In this document: positions 17,665-24,858 of the stretch, piece by piece | Layout: each line of letters begins with the position of its first letter | Numbering within the stretch: the stretch's first letter is position 1 | NCBI RefSeq assembly: GCF_003431825.1 | Contig: NZ_CP020083.1 | Location: forward strand, 3,324,501 to 3,388,500 | DNA length: 64,000 nucleotides | Direction: 5' to 3' | Origin: Blastomonas fulva | Lineage (GTDB): Bacteria; Pseudomonadota; Alphaproteobacteria; Sphingomonadales; Sphingomonadaceae | Translations under genes and position numbers: made by a program | Notes under the pieces: model-generated | What the model was told of the DNA's origin: nothing | Database searches by the model: none | The model's input: the letters and a program-made list of their open reading frames with translations, nothing else

Positions 17665-20027
17665 TCGCGCAGCCGCTCGATAGCCTGCGCAAGCGCGACA
17701 TAGAGCTTGCCGGTTTCGGACGACAACAAGGTCACGCCCATCACGCCGCCATCGCGGGTGGACAGGACGGTGCGCAGCATCGCCTCGAAATCGTGGATGT
17801 AGCGGTTGACCAGCTCGAAGAACTCGGGATCGTTCTCATAGGCCGCAGCGATGTCCTTGGCCTCGCCATTGTCGATCAGCCGCACCGCGCGCCGCGTGAA
17901 CACGCCGCGATCGCCGCGCAGATAGGCGGACCAGGCGGTGTCGCTGACTTCGGTCGAGAGGATCTTGTCGACATCGATCGCCGCCGAATTGAGCGATTCG
18001 GTCAGCAGCGCCAGCCTTCGCGCGAAATCGTTGTCGGTGCGCTCCTCGGCCAGTTCGCGCGCTTCGGCGACCCGGCGCTCGAGATGGCTGGCAAGGTCGT
18101 CGACCCGGCTCAGCTGGTCCTTGAGGTGCAGGCTGGCATCGCTGGTGGCGCCGACCGCGCGGCTGATCGCCGATTCAAGCTTGCCGACCAGCTCTTCCGC
18201 CTTGCCGCGCAGCACCTTTTCCAGCGCAGCAGCGCTGTCTTCGCCGAGCTTGCTGGTGGCGCCGGTGATCGCGCGATCCATCGCGCGGCGTGCCTCGTCT
18301 GCGGCGGCATGCGCCTCGCGCTGGACATCGCGCATCGTCTCGACAAGCCGGACCGCGGAACTGGCGTTGATCTGGTCGATCTCCTCGCGTGCCGAGCGCA
18401 TCGCCGCGATCAGCGCGCCGATATCCTCTGCCCGTTCGCGCCAGTCGGCCTCGCTCGTTTCGGAAAGCTTGCCGATCTCGGCCTGCTGGCCTGCGATCCG
18501 TTGCTCGAAATTGCCGAGGATCGAACCCAGCCGGACCATCTGACCGTCAACTTCGGTTACCGAACCCAGCAGCGAGCCGACCTTGTCCTGGCTGGCCTGC
18601 GTGGTCTGGTCGAGCCGCGACAGCGCGCCGGGAATGGCATCGGCGACCTGGTGCTGGATCGTGCCCAGCCGCTCGCGCAGCCGTTCGCTGCGCGCATCGA
18701 AATCGTCGGCGTGGCGGCTGCCCGCCGCGAGCCGCTCGCTCAGTGATATGACATTGCCGTCGAGCGCCGACAAGGCGAACGCTAGCCGCGCCAGCGCCTC
18801 GGTGCTTTCCCCGTCCATCGCCTGCAACCGGCGCTCAGCATCGCTGATCTGCGCGTCGGCAGAGGCGACCATCTGGCGGACCACGGCCTCGCTCTCGCCG
18901 GTTGAGGCGGCGAGCGTACCCAGCGTCAGCGACAGATCGTCGGCCGCCGCGCGAATATCCCGGCGGGTGGCAGCTGCGCGCTCAGCCATGTCGGCGGCCA
19001 TCGCATCCAGATTGTCGCGCAACTGCGCCAGCGTTTCGTGCAAGGCGCCGGTCTGGCTGTCAGCCGCTGCGTCGAGATTGCTGCGGGTGTTGGCGAGCCG
19101 GCTGGCGACCGTCTCGATCGCGCGGTCCATCTGCTCGGTCGCCTCGGCAACGCTGCGTGTCAGCGACTGGCCACTGGTATCGACCGATTCGGACAGCCGG
19201 ATCGTTGCCGCATCCGAATCCTGCACGAGGGTCGCGATCTGACTGCTCGCCGCCTGGCCAAAGGCGTTGAGCTTCTCGAACGCCGCGATCATGCTTTCGA
19301 CCTGGCCCTGTGCAGTCCGGCCTGCATTGCCGATCTGGTTGGTGACGTCCTTGGCCGAATTGGCAATCACCGGCAGGTGGTTGCGCAACTTGTCCATGTT
19401 GCCCGACGCCGCCTCGCTCACCTCGCCGATCGCGCGCATGCCGGTATCGCTGGCCTCGATCATGGTGCGGAGCTCTTCGGCGAATCCGCGCAGCCGGTCG
19501 CTCGAGACCCGTCCCAGAGATTCCAGTTCAAGGCTTTGATTGGCAAGGAATTCACGCGCCAGCGAGAGTTCCGAATTGATGTTGCCGAGCCGGGCTTCGA
19601 GCGCCGCGCTCTCTGCGCGCAGCGAGCCTGCCACTTTGGCAAAGCGCCGCGCCTCGGCCATGCTGTTGCGCTGCATCACGAGATACAGCGCCAGAATCGC
19701 GATCACCGGAATGGCCCATTGCGTCACCGCGGCCGATGCTGATGCTGGAGTTATCCCCGCCTGCCATTGCGGCAGTGATGCCCAGATGAAAAAGCCTGTC
19801 CAGCCCGCCGCCATCACGGCCCCTGCAATCGCCCATCGGCTGAGCGACTCGGGAGAGGATGGGACGTCCTCGTCCTCCATCCACGGTGCAGCCGAATCAT
19901 CGGCCTGCGATACCGCGGCGCGCATCGACATTGGCGGAGCCGCCATGTCGGGCTCTGCCTCGTGCACCGCCGGTGCGTCGTCACTGCGACCGTGCCGCAA
20001 ATCGATGATTTTCTTCCCCTCGCCCAT
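17661..20027 (-). CDS. Large membrane-anchored coiled-coil protein, function unknown
   Basis: A 788-aa protein with a charged cytoplasmic N-terminus (1-60), two membrane helices (about 64-84 and 103-118) and a ~650-residue, mostly helical, Ala/Glu/Arg-rich coiled-coil region. The spacing of repeats such as LRDNLDAMAADMAERAAATR recalls methyl-accepting or apolipoprotein-type helices, but there is no HAMP or MCP signature. The layout (two N-terminal TM helices plus a long coiled coil) resembles the Caulobacter polarity factor TipN, and the neighbourhood of cell-cycle-type signalling proteins fits, but this is only architectural. It converges on the RND channel gene, sharing CTAG as both stops. 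Confidence 0.7.
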   Translation of the reverse strand: MGEGKKIIDLRHGRSDDAPAVHEAEPDMAAPPMSMRAAVSQADDSAAPWMEDEDVPSSPESLSRWAIAGAVMAAGWTGFFIWASLPQWQAGITPASASAAVTQWAIPVIAILALYLVMQRNSMAEARRFAKVAGSLRAESAALEARLGNINSELSLAREFLANQSLELESLGRVSSDRLRGFAEELRTMIEASDTGMRAIGEVSEAASGNMDKLRNHLPVIANSAKDVTNQIGNAGRTAQGQVESMIAAFEKLNAFGQAASSQIATLVQDSDAATIRLSESVDTSGQSLTRSVAEATEQMDRAIETVASRLANTRSNLDAAADSQTGALHETLAQLRDNLDAMAADMAERAAATRRDIRAAADDLSLTLGTLAASTGESEAVVRQMVASADAQISDAERRLQAMDGESTEALARLAFALSALDGNVISLSERLAAGSRHADDFDARSERLRERLGTIQHQVADAIPGALSRLDQTTQASQDKVGSLLGSVTEVDGQMVRLGSILGNFEQRIAGQQAEIGKLSETSEADWRERAEDIGALIAAMRSAREEIDQINASSAVRLVETMRDVQREAHAAADEARRAMDRAITGATSKLGEDSAAALEKVLRGKAEELVGKLESAISRAVGATSDASLHLKDQLSRVDDLASHLERRVAEARELAEERTDNDFARRLALLTESLNSAAIDVDKILSTEVSDTAWSAYLRGDRGVFTRRAVRLIDNGEAKDIAAAYENDPEFFELVNRYIHDFEAMLRTVLSTRDGGVMGVTLLSSETGKLYVALAQAIERLRD

Positions 20028-20098
20028 GGCATTAACCCTAACATATTTTGGCCGACCAGAAACCGAAAGTTAAGGCAGCTCGTCTATTCGACTGGCGC

Positions 20099-20416
20099 AT
20101 GGCCTATGAATCCGGAGCATTGAACGCGGCGCTGGCCGCAGCGGTGGGAAGCGATCCCGCACTCGTCGCCGAGCTGCGCGGGGCGTTTGTCGAAAGCGCC
20201 GCCCGGCAGATCGACCTGCTGCGCCGCGCGCGCTGCGATGCCAACTGGCATTTTGCCGCGCTCCGGCTCAAGAGCCTCGCCGCCAGCTTCGGCGTCCAGG
20301 GGATCGTCGATCTGGCCGACCATGCGCTGGAGGGCGCGCCGGGCGACCCCGTCGTGCTGCGCCAGCTCGATGCCGCGATGTGCGACTTCGGCGATCTTCC
20401 CGCAGGAATGCAATAA
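20099..20416 (+). CDS. Hpt-like protein lacking the phospho-accepting histidine
   Basis: A small helical protein of 105 aa from the ATG at 20099; a TTG at 20048 would add 17 residues and neither start has a strong Shine-Dalgarno. The segment AALRLKSLAASFGVQGIVDLADHALE (residues 53-78, shown here as its motif) aligns with the Hpt core AHxLKGxAxxxG...LA..LE, but the active His position is Leu55. His51 lies one helical turn before. The protein may be a pseudo-Hpt that binds a receiver or kinase without passing phosphate. It is divergent from the coiled-coil gene and upstream of an unknown membrane protein, a DUF2336 protein and a pseudokinase. Confidence 0.6.
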   Translation: MAYESGALNAALAAAVGSDPALVAELRGAFVESAARQIDLLRRARCDANWHFAALRLKSLAASFGVQGIVDLADHALEGAPGDPVVLRQLDAAMCDFGDLPAGMQ

Positions 20417-20515
20417 AGCGTCACACCACAGGCGATCGGGCACCGTGCCGGTTGGCAGGGCGCCAGCCGGGCGATAAGAGGGCCGCTCCGAGCTGCAAGG
20501 AGCCTGTTACCCCGC

Positions 20516-21727
20516 GTGCGTACCGCCCTCATCTCCCTGATCGAGACCGTTCCCGGCGGATCCGCGCTGCGCGGCGCATTGCCGCTGGCCAATGGCCAGC
20601 TCGCGATGCTGCAGGTCGATCTGGCCCGGCAGGCGGGCGCGGGCGAAATCCTCTGCCTGGTCGGGTCGGTCGGAGAGCGCGTGCGCCAGATCGAGGCCTA
20701 TGCCGCCTCTTGCGGCGTGGAATTCCACCTCGTCCGTTCGGTCGCCGACATCAGCGTCCGGCTGGCGAGCGATGACGAGCTGCTGATCATTGCCGACGGC
20801 CTGTACGTCGCGCCGGAAGAGATCGAGCCGATGGCGCGTCAGAGCGGCACCTTTGTCGCGAGCTTCGCCCCGGGCGATGGCGCGCGATCGCTGATTGAAC
20901 GGTTCGAGCGGATCGACATAAACCATGTCTGGGCGGGGCTGGCCTGTGTCCGCGCGCGGGATCTGGTCGAGGCGCGCGACCTGCCCGAAGACTGGAGCGT
21001 GCAGTCCGCGCTGCTGCGGCTGGCGGTCCAGCGCGGGTACCGGCGGCAGGTCCTGCCCTTCGCACTCGCCGAGGCGGGGCGCATCGCGATTGTCCGCGAT
21101 GGCGCCGAGGCCGATGCGCTGGCGCTGCAGGAATTGGCCGGATCTTCGGGTACCATGGGGGCCAGGCTGGTGCGGATGGCTCCGGTGCAGGCGCTCGCGC
21201 GCCGGGCATGGGCGGCGCGCTGGATCAACTCCGCGCTGCGTGTCTCCGCGCTCGCGCTGCCGCTGGGCGCGATCGGCCTGGCGGTGGCCGACTGGAGCAT
21301 GACCGCGTTGGCCCTGCTGATCGGCGGGCGCGCGGCGGGGCATGCAGCCGATCGGCTTTTCGGACGCTTTGCTGCCAGGACGCTGCCTGCTGCCGAGCGG
21401 GCGGCGCGCGATCTTGCCTTTGCGATCGCGTTTATCGCGGTCACGGTGCTGACCGTGGCGGCATCGGACCGGCTCGCCGGGCTTTTCGTGTCGCTCATCC
21501 TGCCAGCCATGGCCCTGATTCTGGGAAGAATTTCCGGCCCGCTTCCGCGTTTGTGGGTGCAGCTGGCGCGGTCACCCAGCCTTGTTGCGGTTGCGGCGAT
21601 GCTGGCGGTACCCTTTGGCGTGATGCTGCCCGCGCTGATGCTGTGGAACCTGATTTTGCTGACGCTGATGTGGTGGCAGACTCGCCCCTCGCCGCTTGCG
21701 AGCGACCCGGCAAAGCGCCATATCTAA
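20516..21727 (+). CDS. Unknown membrane protein with nucleotidyltransferase-like N-terminal half
   Basis: The 403-aa protein starts at a GTG; an AAGGAG lies 13-20 bases upstream. Residues 1-215 are soluble, and an early stretch (LRGALPLANGQLAMLQVDLA) followed by an EILCLVG strand recalls the beginning of GT-A nucleotidyltransferases, though the GxG(T/S)R signature is absent. Residues ~235-390 contain five or six hydrophobic helices. I do not recognise a named family. Direction and spacing suggest co-transcription with the pseudo-Hpt gene upstream, 99 bases away. Confidence 0.65.
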   Translation: MRTALISLIETVPGGSALRGALPLANGQLAMLQVDLARQAGAGEILCLVGSVGERVRQIEAYAASCGVEFHLVRSVADISVRLASDDELLIIADGLYVAPEEIEPMARQSGTFVASFAPGDGARSLIERFERIDINHVWAGLACVRARDLVEARDLPEDWSVQSALLRLAVQRGYRRQVLPFALAEAGRIAIVRDGAEADALALQELAGSSGTMGARLVRMAPVQALARRAWAARWINSALRVSALALPLGAIGLAVADWSMTALALLIGGRAAGHAADRLFGRFAARTLPAAERAARDLAFAIAFIAVTVLTVAASDRLAGLFVSLILPAMALILGRISGPLPRLWVQLARSPSLVAVAAMLAVPFGVMLPALMLWNLILLTLMWWQTRPSPLASDPAKRHI

Positions 21728-21759
21728 CCTTGGACGAAAGCCCGTTTCGCGCACTTCAA

Positions 21760-21774
21760 CTAACAGCATTTTAA
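21760..21774 (+). promoter_or_regulatory. Candidate CtrA box (CTAA-N7-TTAA) upstream of the DUF2336 gene
   Basis: CTAA and TTAA are separated by exactly 7 bases, one mismatch from the CtrA consensus TTAA-N7-TTAA, and followed by CC as in strong CtrA half-sites. It lies 23 bases before the DUF2336 start. The same form occurs before the DUF3034 gene at 54894-54908. Regulation by CtrA is inferred. Confidence 0.45.
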
Positions 21775-21797
21775 CCAGCAATTGCTAGGTCAAGCCG

Positions 21798-22793
21798 ATG
21801 AGTACCGACATGGCCCCCGCACGCCCGGTTCCACGGGACGTTGGAGCGTTGCTGCGCCATGCCGAAGAGCAGGCGCGGCTGGCGGGCGCTATTCCGGTGC
21901 TGGTACGCCAGCGGCTCGCTCCGGGCAGCGCGGCCACCTTGCGTGAGGACGATCTCAGCCTGGCGGGCGGCTTTGCGGATTCGATCGCGCGGCATCTGGT
22001 CGAGGCCCTGGCGCCCGATCCCGACGCCGTCGATGCCTCGCTGGTGGCACACGAAGTGGTGCTGGCCGATCCCGCTGCCACCCGGCTGGCTCATGCGCGC
22101 GCAATCGAGGCACGGCTGTGCCGCAACGCGCCGCTGATCGGTCTTGCGATGGCCGAGCTGCCACCGCGAGTCGAGGCACAGGTCGCCGATACGCAGGACG
22201 AACTGGCTGAAGCCGCGATGGCGCTGATCGTCGCGCAAAGCCGCTTTGTCGGCAACGCGCAGGGATTTCGTCTCGATCTGTCCGAGCTTCCGCCCGAGAC
22301 GGTGAACGCTCTTGTACAGCGCTTGACCGGCTGGATGCAGGATCGGCTGCAGGCCGATCCGCTGGTCTTGCGCGCGCGCGCCGATGCCTTGCTGGGCGGT
22401 TTTGACGAACGGAGAGGACGCCCGCACCGGCTGATGCGCTTCTGCCATCTGTTCGCACTGCCGCGCGCGGGTGACGACTGGTCACTCGCGGACAATGGCC
22501 CTTCGCTCGGCTTTGCCATGCTCGCGCGCGCCAGTGGCCTGCCGTTCGATCATCTGATCGACATGGCACGCGACCCAGATCTTTCGCGGCTTGCCGTCGT
22601 GGTGCGTGGCTGCGACGTGCCCGCCGACACCGCCGCAAGGCTTATCGAGGGCATCGCGATGCTGGCATCGTTGCGGCTCGAGGCCGTGCCTTCGGCTGCG
22701 GCGCTGGCCGCGATCGGTCCCGATGATGCGGCGCGGCTCATCGCGGGCTGGCGTAACCAGCTGCCGCTGACAACGCCCGGACCGTTGTGGTGA
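21798..22793 (+). CDS. DUF2336-like protein
   Basis: The 331-aa, helix-rich soluble protein has no signal peptide. The first half resembles repeats of the type found in DUF2336 (VRQRLAPGSAATLREDDLSLAGG, residues ~38-60; HEVVLADPAATRLAHARAIEARL), and the C-terminal part contains the characteristic LARASGLPFDHLIDMARD segment. DUF2336 proteins are common in alphaproteobacteria with complex signalling, but no biochemical role is established to my knowledge. It overlaps the next gene (pseudokinase) by 4 bases (GTGA), so the two are probably made together. Confidence 0.7.
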   Translation: MSTDMAPARPVPRDVGALLRHAEEQARLAGAIPVLVRQRLAPGSAATLREDDLSLAGGFADSIARHLVEALAPDPDAVDASLVAHEVVLADPAATRLAHARAIEARLCRNAPLIGLAMAELPPRVEAQVADTQDELAEAAMALIVAQSRFVGNAQGFRLDLSELPPETVNALVQRLTGWMQDRLQADPLVLRARADALLGGFDERRGRPHRLMRFCHLFALPRAGDDWSLADNGPSLGFAMLARASGLPFDHLIDMARDPDLSRLAVVVRGCDVPADTAARLIEGIAMLASLRLEAVPSAAALAAIGPDDAARLIAGWRNQLPLTTPGPLW

Positions 22794-24169
22794 ACGCGCA
22801 GATCCCATCATCGGACGAGGCGGGCCTCACCACCGTGTGGGTTGCTGCGGAAACCGGGCGGATCGACCGCAACGGAATGCTGCTGCACGCCGATGACCGA
22901 CTGATGCGGTTGCACCAGCAGCTTGGCGGCAGCACGTCGGGCGGCGAGCTCGCAGTGCCCCCGCTGCTGGAATTGGCGCGGCACAGCATGCGGCTGGGCA
23001 TGCGATTGTCTCGCCCGGTCAAGGCTGCGGGGTCGTCCGCGCTGATCGACATGTGGTGCGAATGCACACCCGACGCCGAAGGGGTGGCGCTGTTGCTCAC
23101 CCATTGGCGTGAACACGCACTGCCGGACCGGTCGGATGCGACCGAAGACGGCGCCGATTTCACCGCCGAGCCTGGCGTCGCCCATCTTCAACTCGACCGT
23201 CTCGAACGAGTGGTGCGATACTCGCCGCCTGCCGGAGCCGGCACCGACGATGCGAGTTCGGGCCTGCTGCTCAAGCCGGTGACCGCGGTGCTCGAGCCGA
23301 GCGACGGCTCTGCATTCGCTCGGGCGGAGCAGATCGATGGCCAGCGCGTCACCTTGGCCGGCGACGAACGCGAATGGATTGCCAGCCTGCGCCCCGCCGG
23401 AACTGCGACGGGGTGCGTCATCACGCTGAGGCACGCGCCTCCCCTGCCCGACCCCGCCGCTCCCCCGGAGATGCCGCCGCTGTTCGACGGCGAGCGGATC
23501 GGCCAGTTGTTCGGCCGCCAGATCGGCCCGGCGCTGCGGCTGCCGATCGGACGGATCATCGCCAACGCCGAAACCATCGGCGGCAGGCTCGAGGGTCCGT
23601 TGCGGGCCGATTACGCGAACTATGCCAGCGACATCGCAGCTGCCGGGCGCCATCTGCTGGCTCTGGTTGACGACCTTGCTGATCTTGAAGCGATCGACGG
23701 CGCAGGCTTCAGCGCTGCCAGGGAGCCTGTCGATCTGGCCGATATCGCCCGGCGCGCGGCGGGGCTGCTCGCGCTCAAGGCCGCGGACCGCAAAATCCGC
23801 ATCGACAAGCCGTCGGAAGATGAAATGCTGCCCGCGACCGGCGAGTTTCGCCGCGTGCTGCAGGTGCTGCTCAACCTGCTCGGCAATGCGATCAACTATG
23901 CACCCGATGGATCAATGATATGGCTGAGGCTCGACGACGGCCCCGGCTGGGCCAGCGTCACCGTCGCCGACCAGGGTCCAGGCCTCAGCGCCGAGGACCA
24001 GCAGCGCCTGTTCAACAAATGGGAACGGCTGGGGCGCAGCGGCGATGGCGGCAGCGGGCTCGGATTGTACATCTCGCGGCGTCTCGCGCTCGCGATGCAG
24101 GGAGACCTGACGGTCGAAAGCGCGCCGGGTCAGGGCGCGCGTTTCACTCTGCTACTGCCAACAGACTGA
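22790..24169 (+). CDS. Histidine-kinase-like protein with intact ATPase domain but no phospho-accepting His
   Basis: The 459-aa cytosolic protein begins with a GTG that overlaps the upstream stop. The N-terminal ~230 residues are a PAS-like or unclassified sensor region. The dimerisation helix reads GRQIGPALRLPIGRIIANAE, which aligns with the HisKA core ISHELRTPL with Pro247 at the His position. The HATPase boxes are present: NLLGNAINYAP (N), VADQGPGLS (G1), GGSGLGLYISRRLA (G2). It can probably bind ATP but cannot autophosphorylate on the usual His, so it may be a DivL-like regulatory pseudokinase. A hairpin at 24171-24196 ends the transcript. Confidence 0.8.
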   Translation: MNAQIPSSDEAGLTTVWVAAETGRIDRNGMLLHADDRLMRLHQQLGGSTSGGELAVPPLLELARHSMRLGMRLSRPVKAAGSSALIDMWCECTPDAEGVALLLTHWREHALPDRSDATEDGADFTAEPGVAHLQLDRLERVVRYSPPAGAGTDDASSGLLLKPVTAVLEPSDGSAFARAEQIDGQRVTLAGDEREWIASLRPAGTATGCVITLRHAPPLPDPAAPPEMPPLFDGERIGQLFGRQIGPALRLPIGRIIANAETIGGRLEGPLRADYANYASDIAAAGRHLLALVDDLADLEAIDGAGFSAAREPVDLADIARRAAGLLALKAADRKIRIDKPSEDEMLPATGEFRRVLQVLLNLLGNAINYAPDGSMIWLRLDDGPGWASVTVADQGPGLSAEDQQRLFNKWERLGRSGDGGSGLGLYISRRLALAMQGDLTVESAPGQGARFTLLLPTD

Positions 24170-24170
24170 C

Positions 24171-24196
24171 CCGCCCCGCACCCTGGGGTGCGGGGC
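24171..24196. terminator. Strong GC hairpin between convergent genes
   Basis: CGCCCCGCACCC pairs perfectly with GGGTGCGGGGCG around a TG loop just past the pseudokinase stop and before the convergent small-protein stop. It lacks a T-run, so termination may be weak or Rho-assisted. Confidence 0.55.
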
Positions 24197-24205
24197 GCGG
24201 GCCGG

Positions 24206-24661
24206 TTATTGCGGCATCGGCGGCGGGGTCTGGGCGCAGCGTTTGCGGTTGCCGGCGTTGCACGCAGCGACATCGGCCTCCCACTGCGCATGGATCGCGT
24301 CATAGAGCTGCTTGATCTGGGCGTATTCCGCTTCGGCGCGGGCGCGCGATTCCACCGTATTTTCGTACAGCTTCATCTGGCTCTCATAACTCGAGCGGCG
24401 GGCGTCGTATTCGGCCTGGTTGGCGGCGTTCTGCTGAAGCTGAGCGTTGGACATCTCGAGCTGGCGCGCGTTGGCGGCCTCGCGCGCGGCCTGCTCTTCG
24501 GGCGAGCTCGGGTTCACGGTGACGGGCGAAGGCTCCATCGATCCGGAATCAGGCGCCTGCTCGGCGGGCGGGCTGGACTGCTGCGCGCTGAGCGGAGCAA
24601 CCGCCAGGCAGGAGGCCAGCAGCGCCACAGCGGAAGCGGTGCGCGAAATGCGAAGTTTCAT
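24206..24661 (-). CDS. Small secreted coiled-coil protein, unknown function
   Basis: The 151-aa precursor has a Sec signal peptide (MKLRISRTASAVALLASCLA..., cleavage near SAQQ). A Pro/Ser/Glu-rich linker follows, then a helical coiled-coil (about residues 60-125) and a short C-terminus with two cysteines and a Pro-rich tail. The ATG at 24661 is preferred to the one 9 bases upstream because GAGGGA then has proper spacing. No family is recognised; it is probably a periplasmic structural protein. It is divergent from uvrA. Confidence 0.65.
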   Translation of the reverse strand: MKLRISRTASAVALLASCLAVAPLSAQQSSPPAEQAPDSGSMEPSPVTVNPSSPEEQAAREAANARQLEMSNAQLQQNAANQAEYDARRSSYESQMKLYENTVESRARAEAEYAQIKQLYDAIHAQWEADVAACNAGNRKRCAQTPPPMPQ

Positions 24662-24831
24662 GATGGTCATTCCCTCAAACCAAAGTTGATCTCGGTTAAC
24701 ACGGCTACGCAGATGGCGCAAAGCCGTTCCATAACCGGCCCGGCTGCTCTTGCACCGCGGCGCCTTGGGCACCATTTGCGAGCGACGCATCCTCATCCTG
24801 ACCGCTCGCCGCATTCCCCGGCTTGCAACCA

Positions 24832-24846
24832 GAACATCAATAGAAC
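24832..24846 (+). promoter_or_regulatory. LexA (SOS) box of uvrA, GAAC-N7-GAAC
   Basis: Two direct GAAC copies are separated by exactly 7 bases, the LexA site known from alphaproteobacteria (GTTC-N7-GTTC on the other strand). The second copy ends 12 bases before the uvrA start, so repressor bound there would block RNA polymerase or ribosome access. UvrA is a classic SOS gene. Confidence 0.8.
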
Positions 24847-24858
24847 ATAAGGCACTCC

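Noticed and set aside
20048-20416. TTG start that lengthens the Hpt-like protein
   Set aside because: No Shine-Dalgarno and the added residues are unlike the domain; kept only as an alternative.
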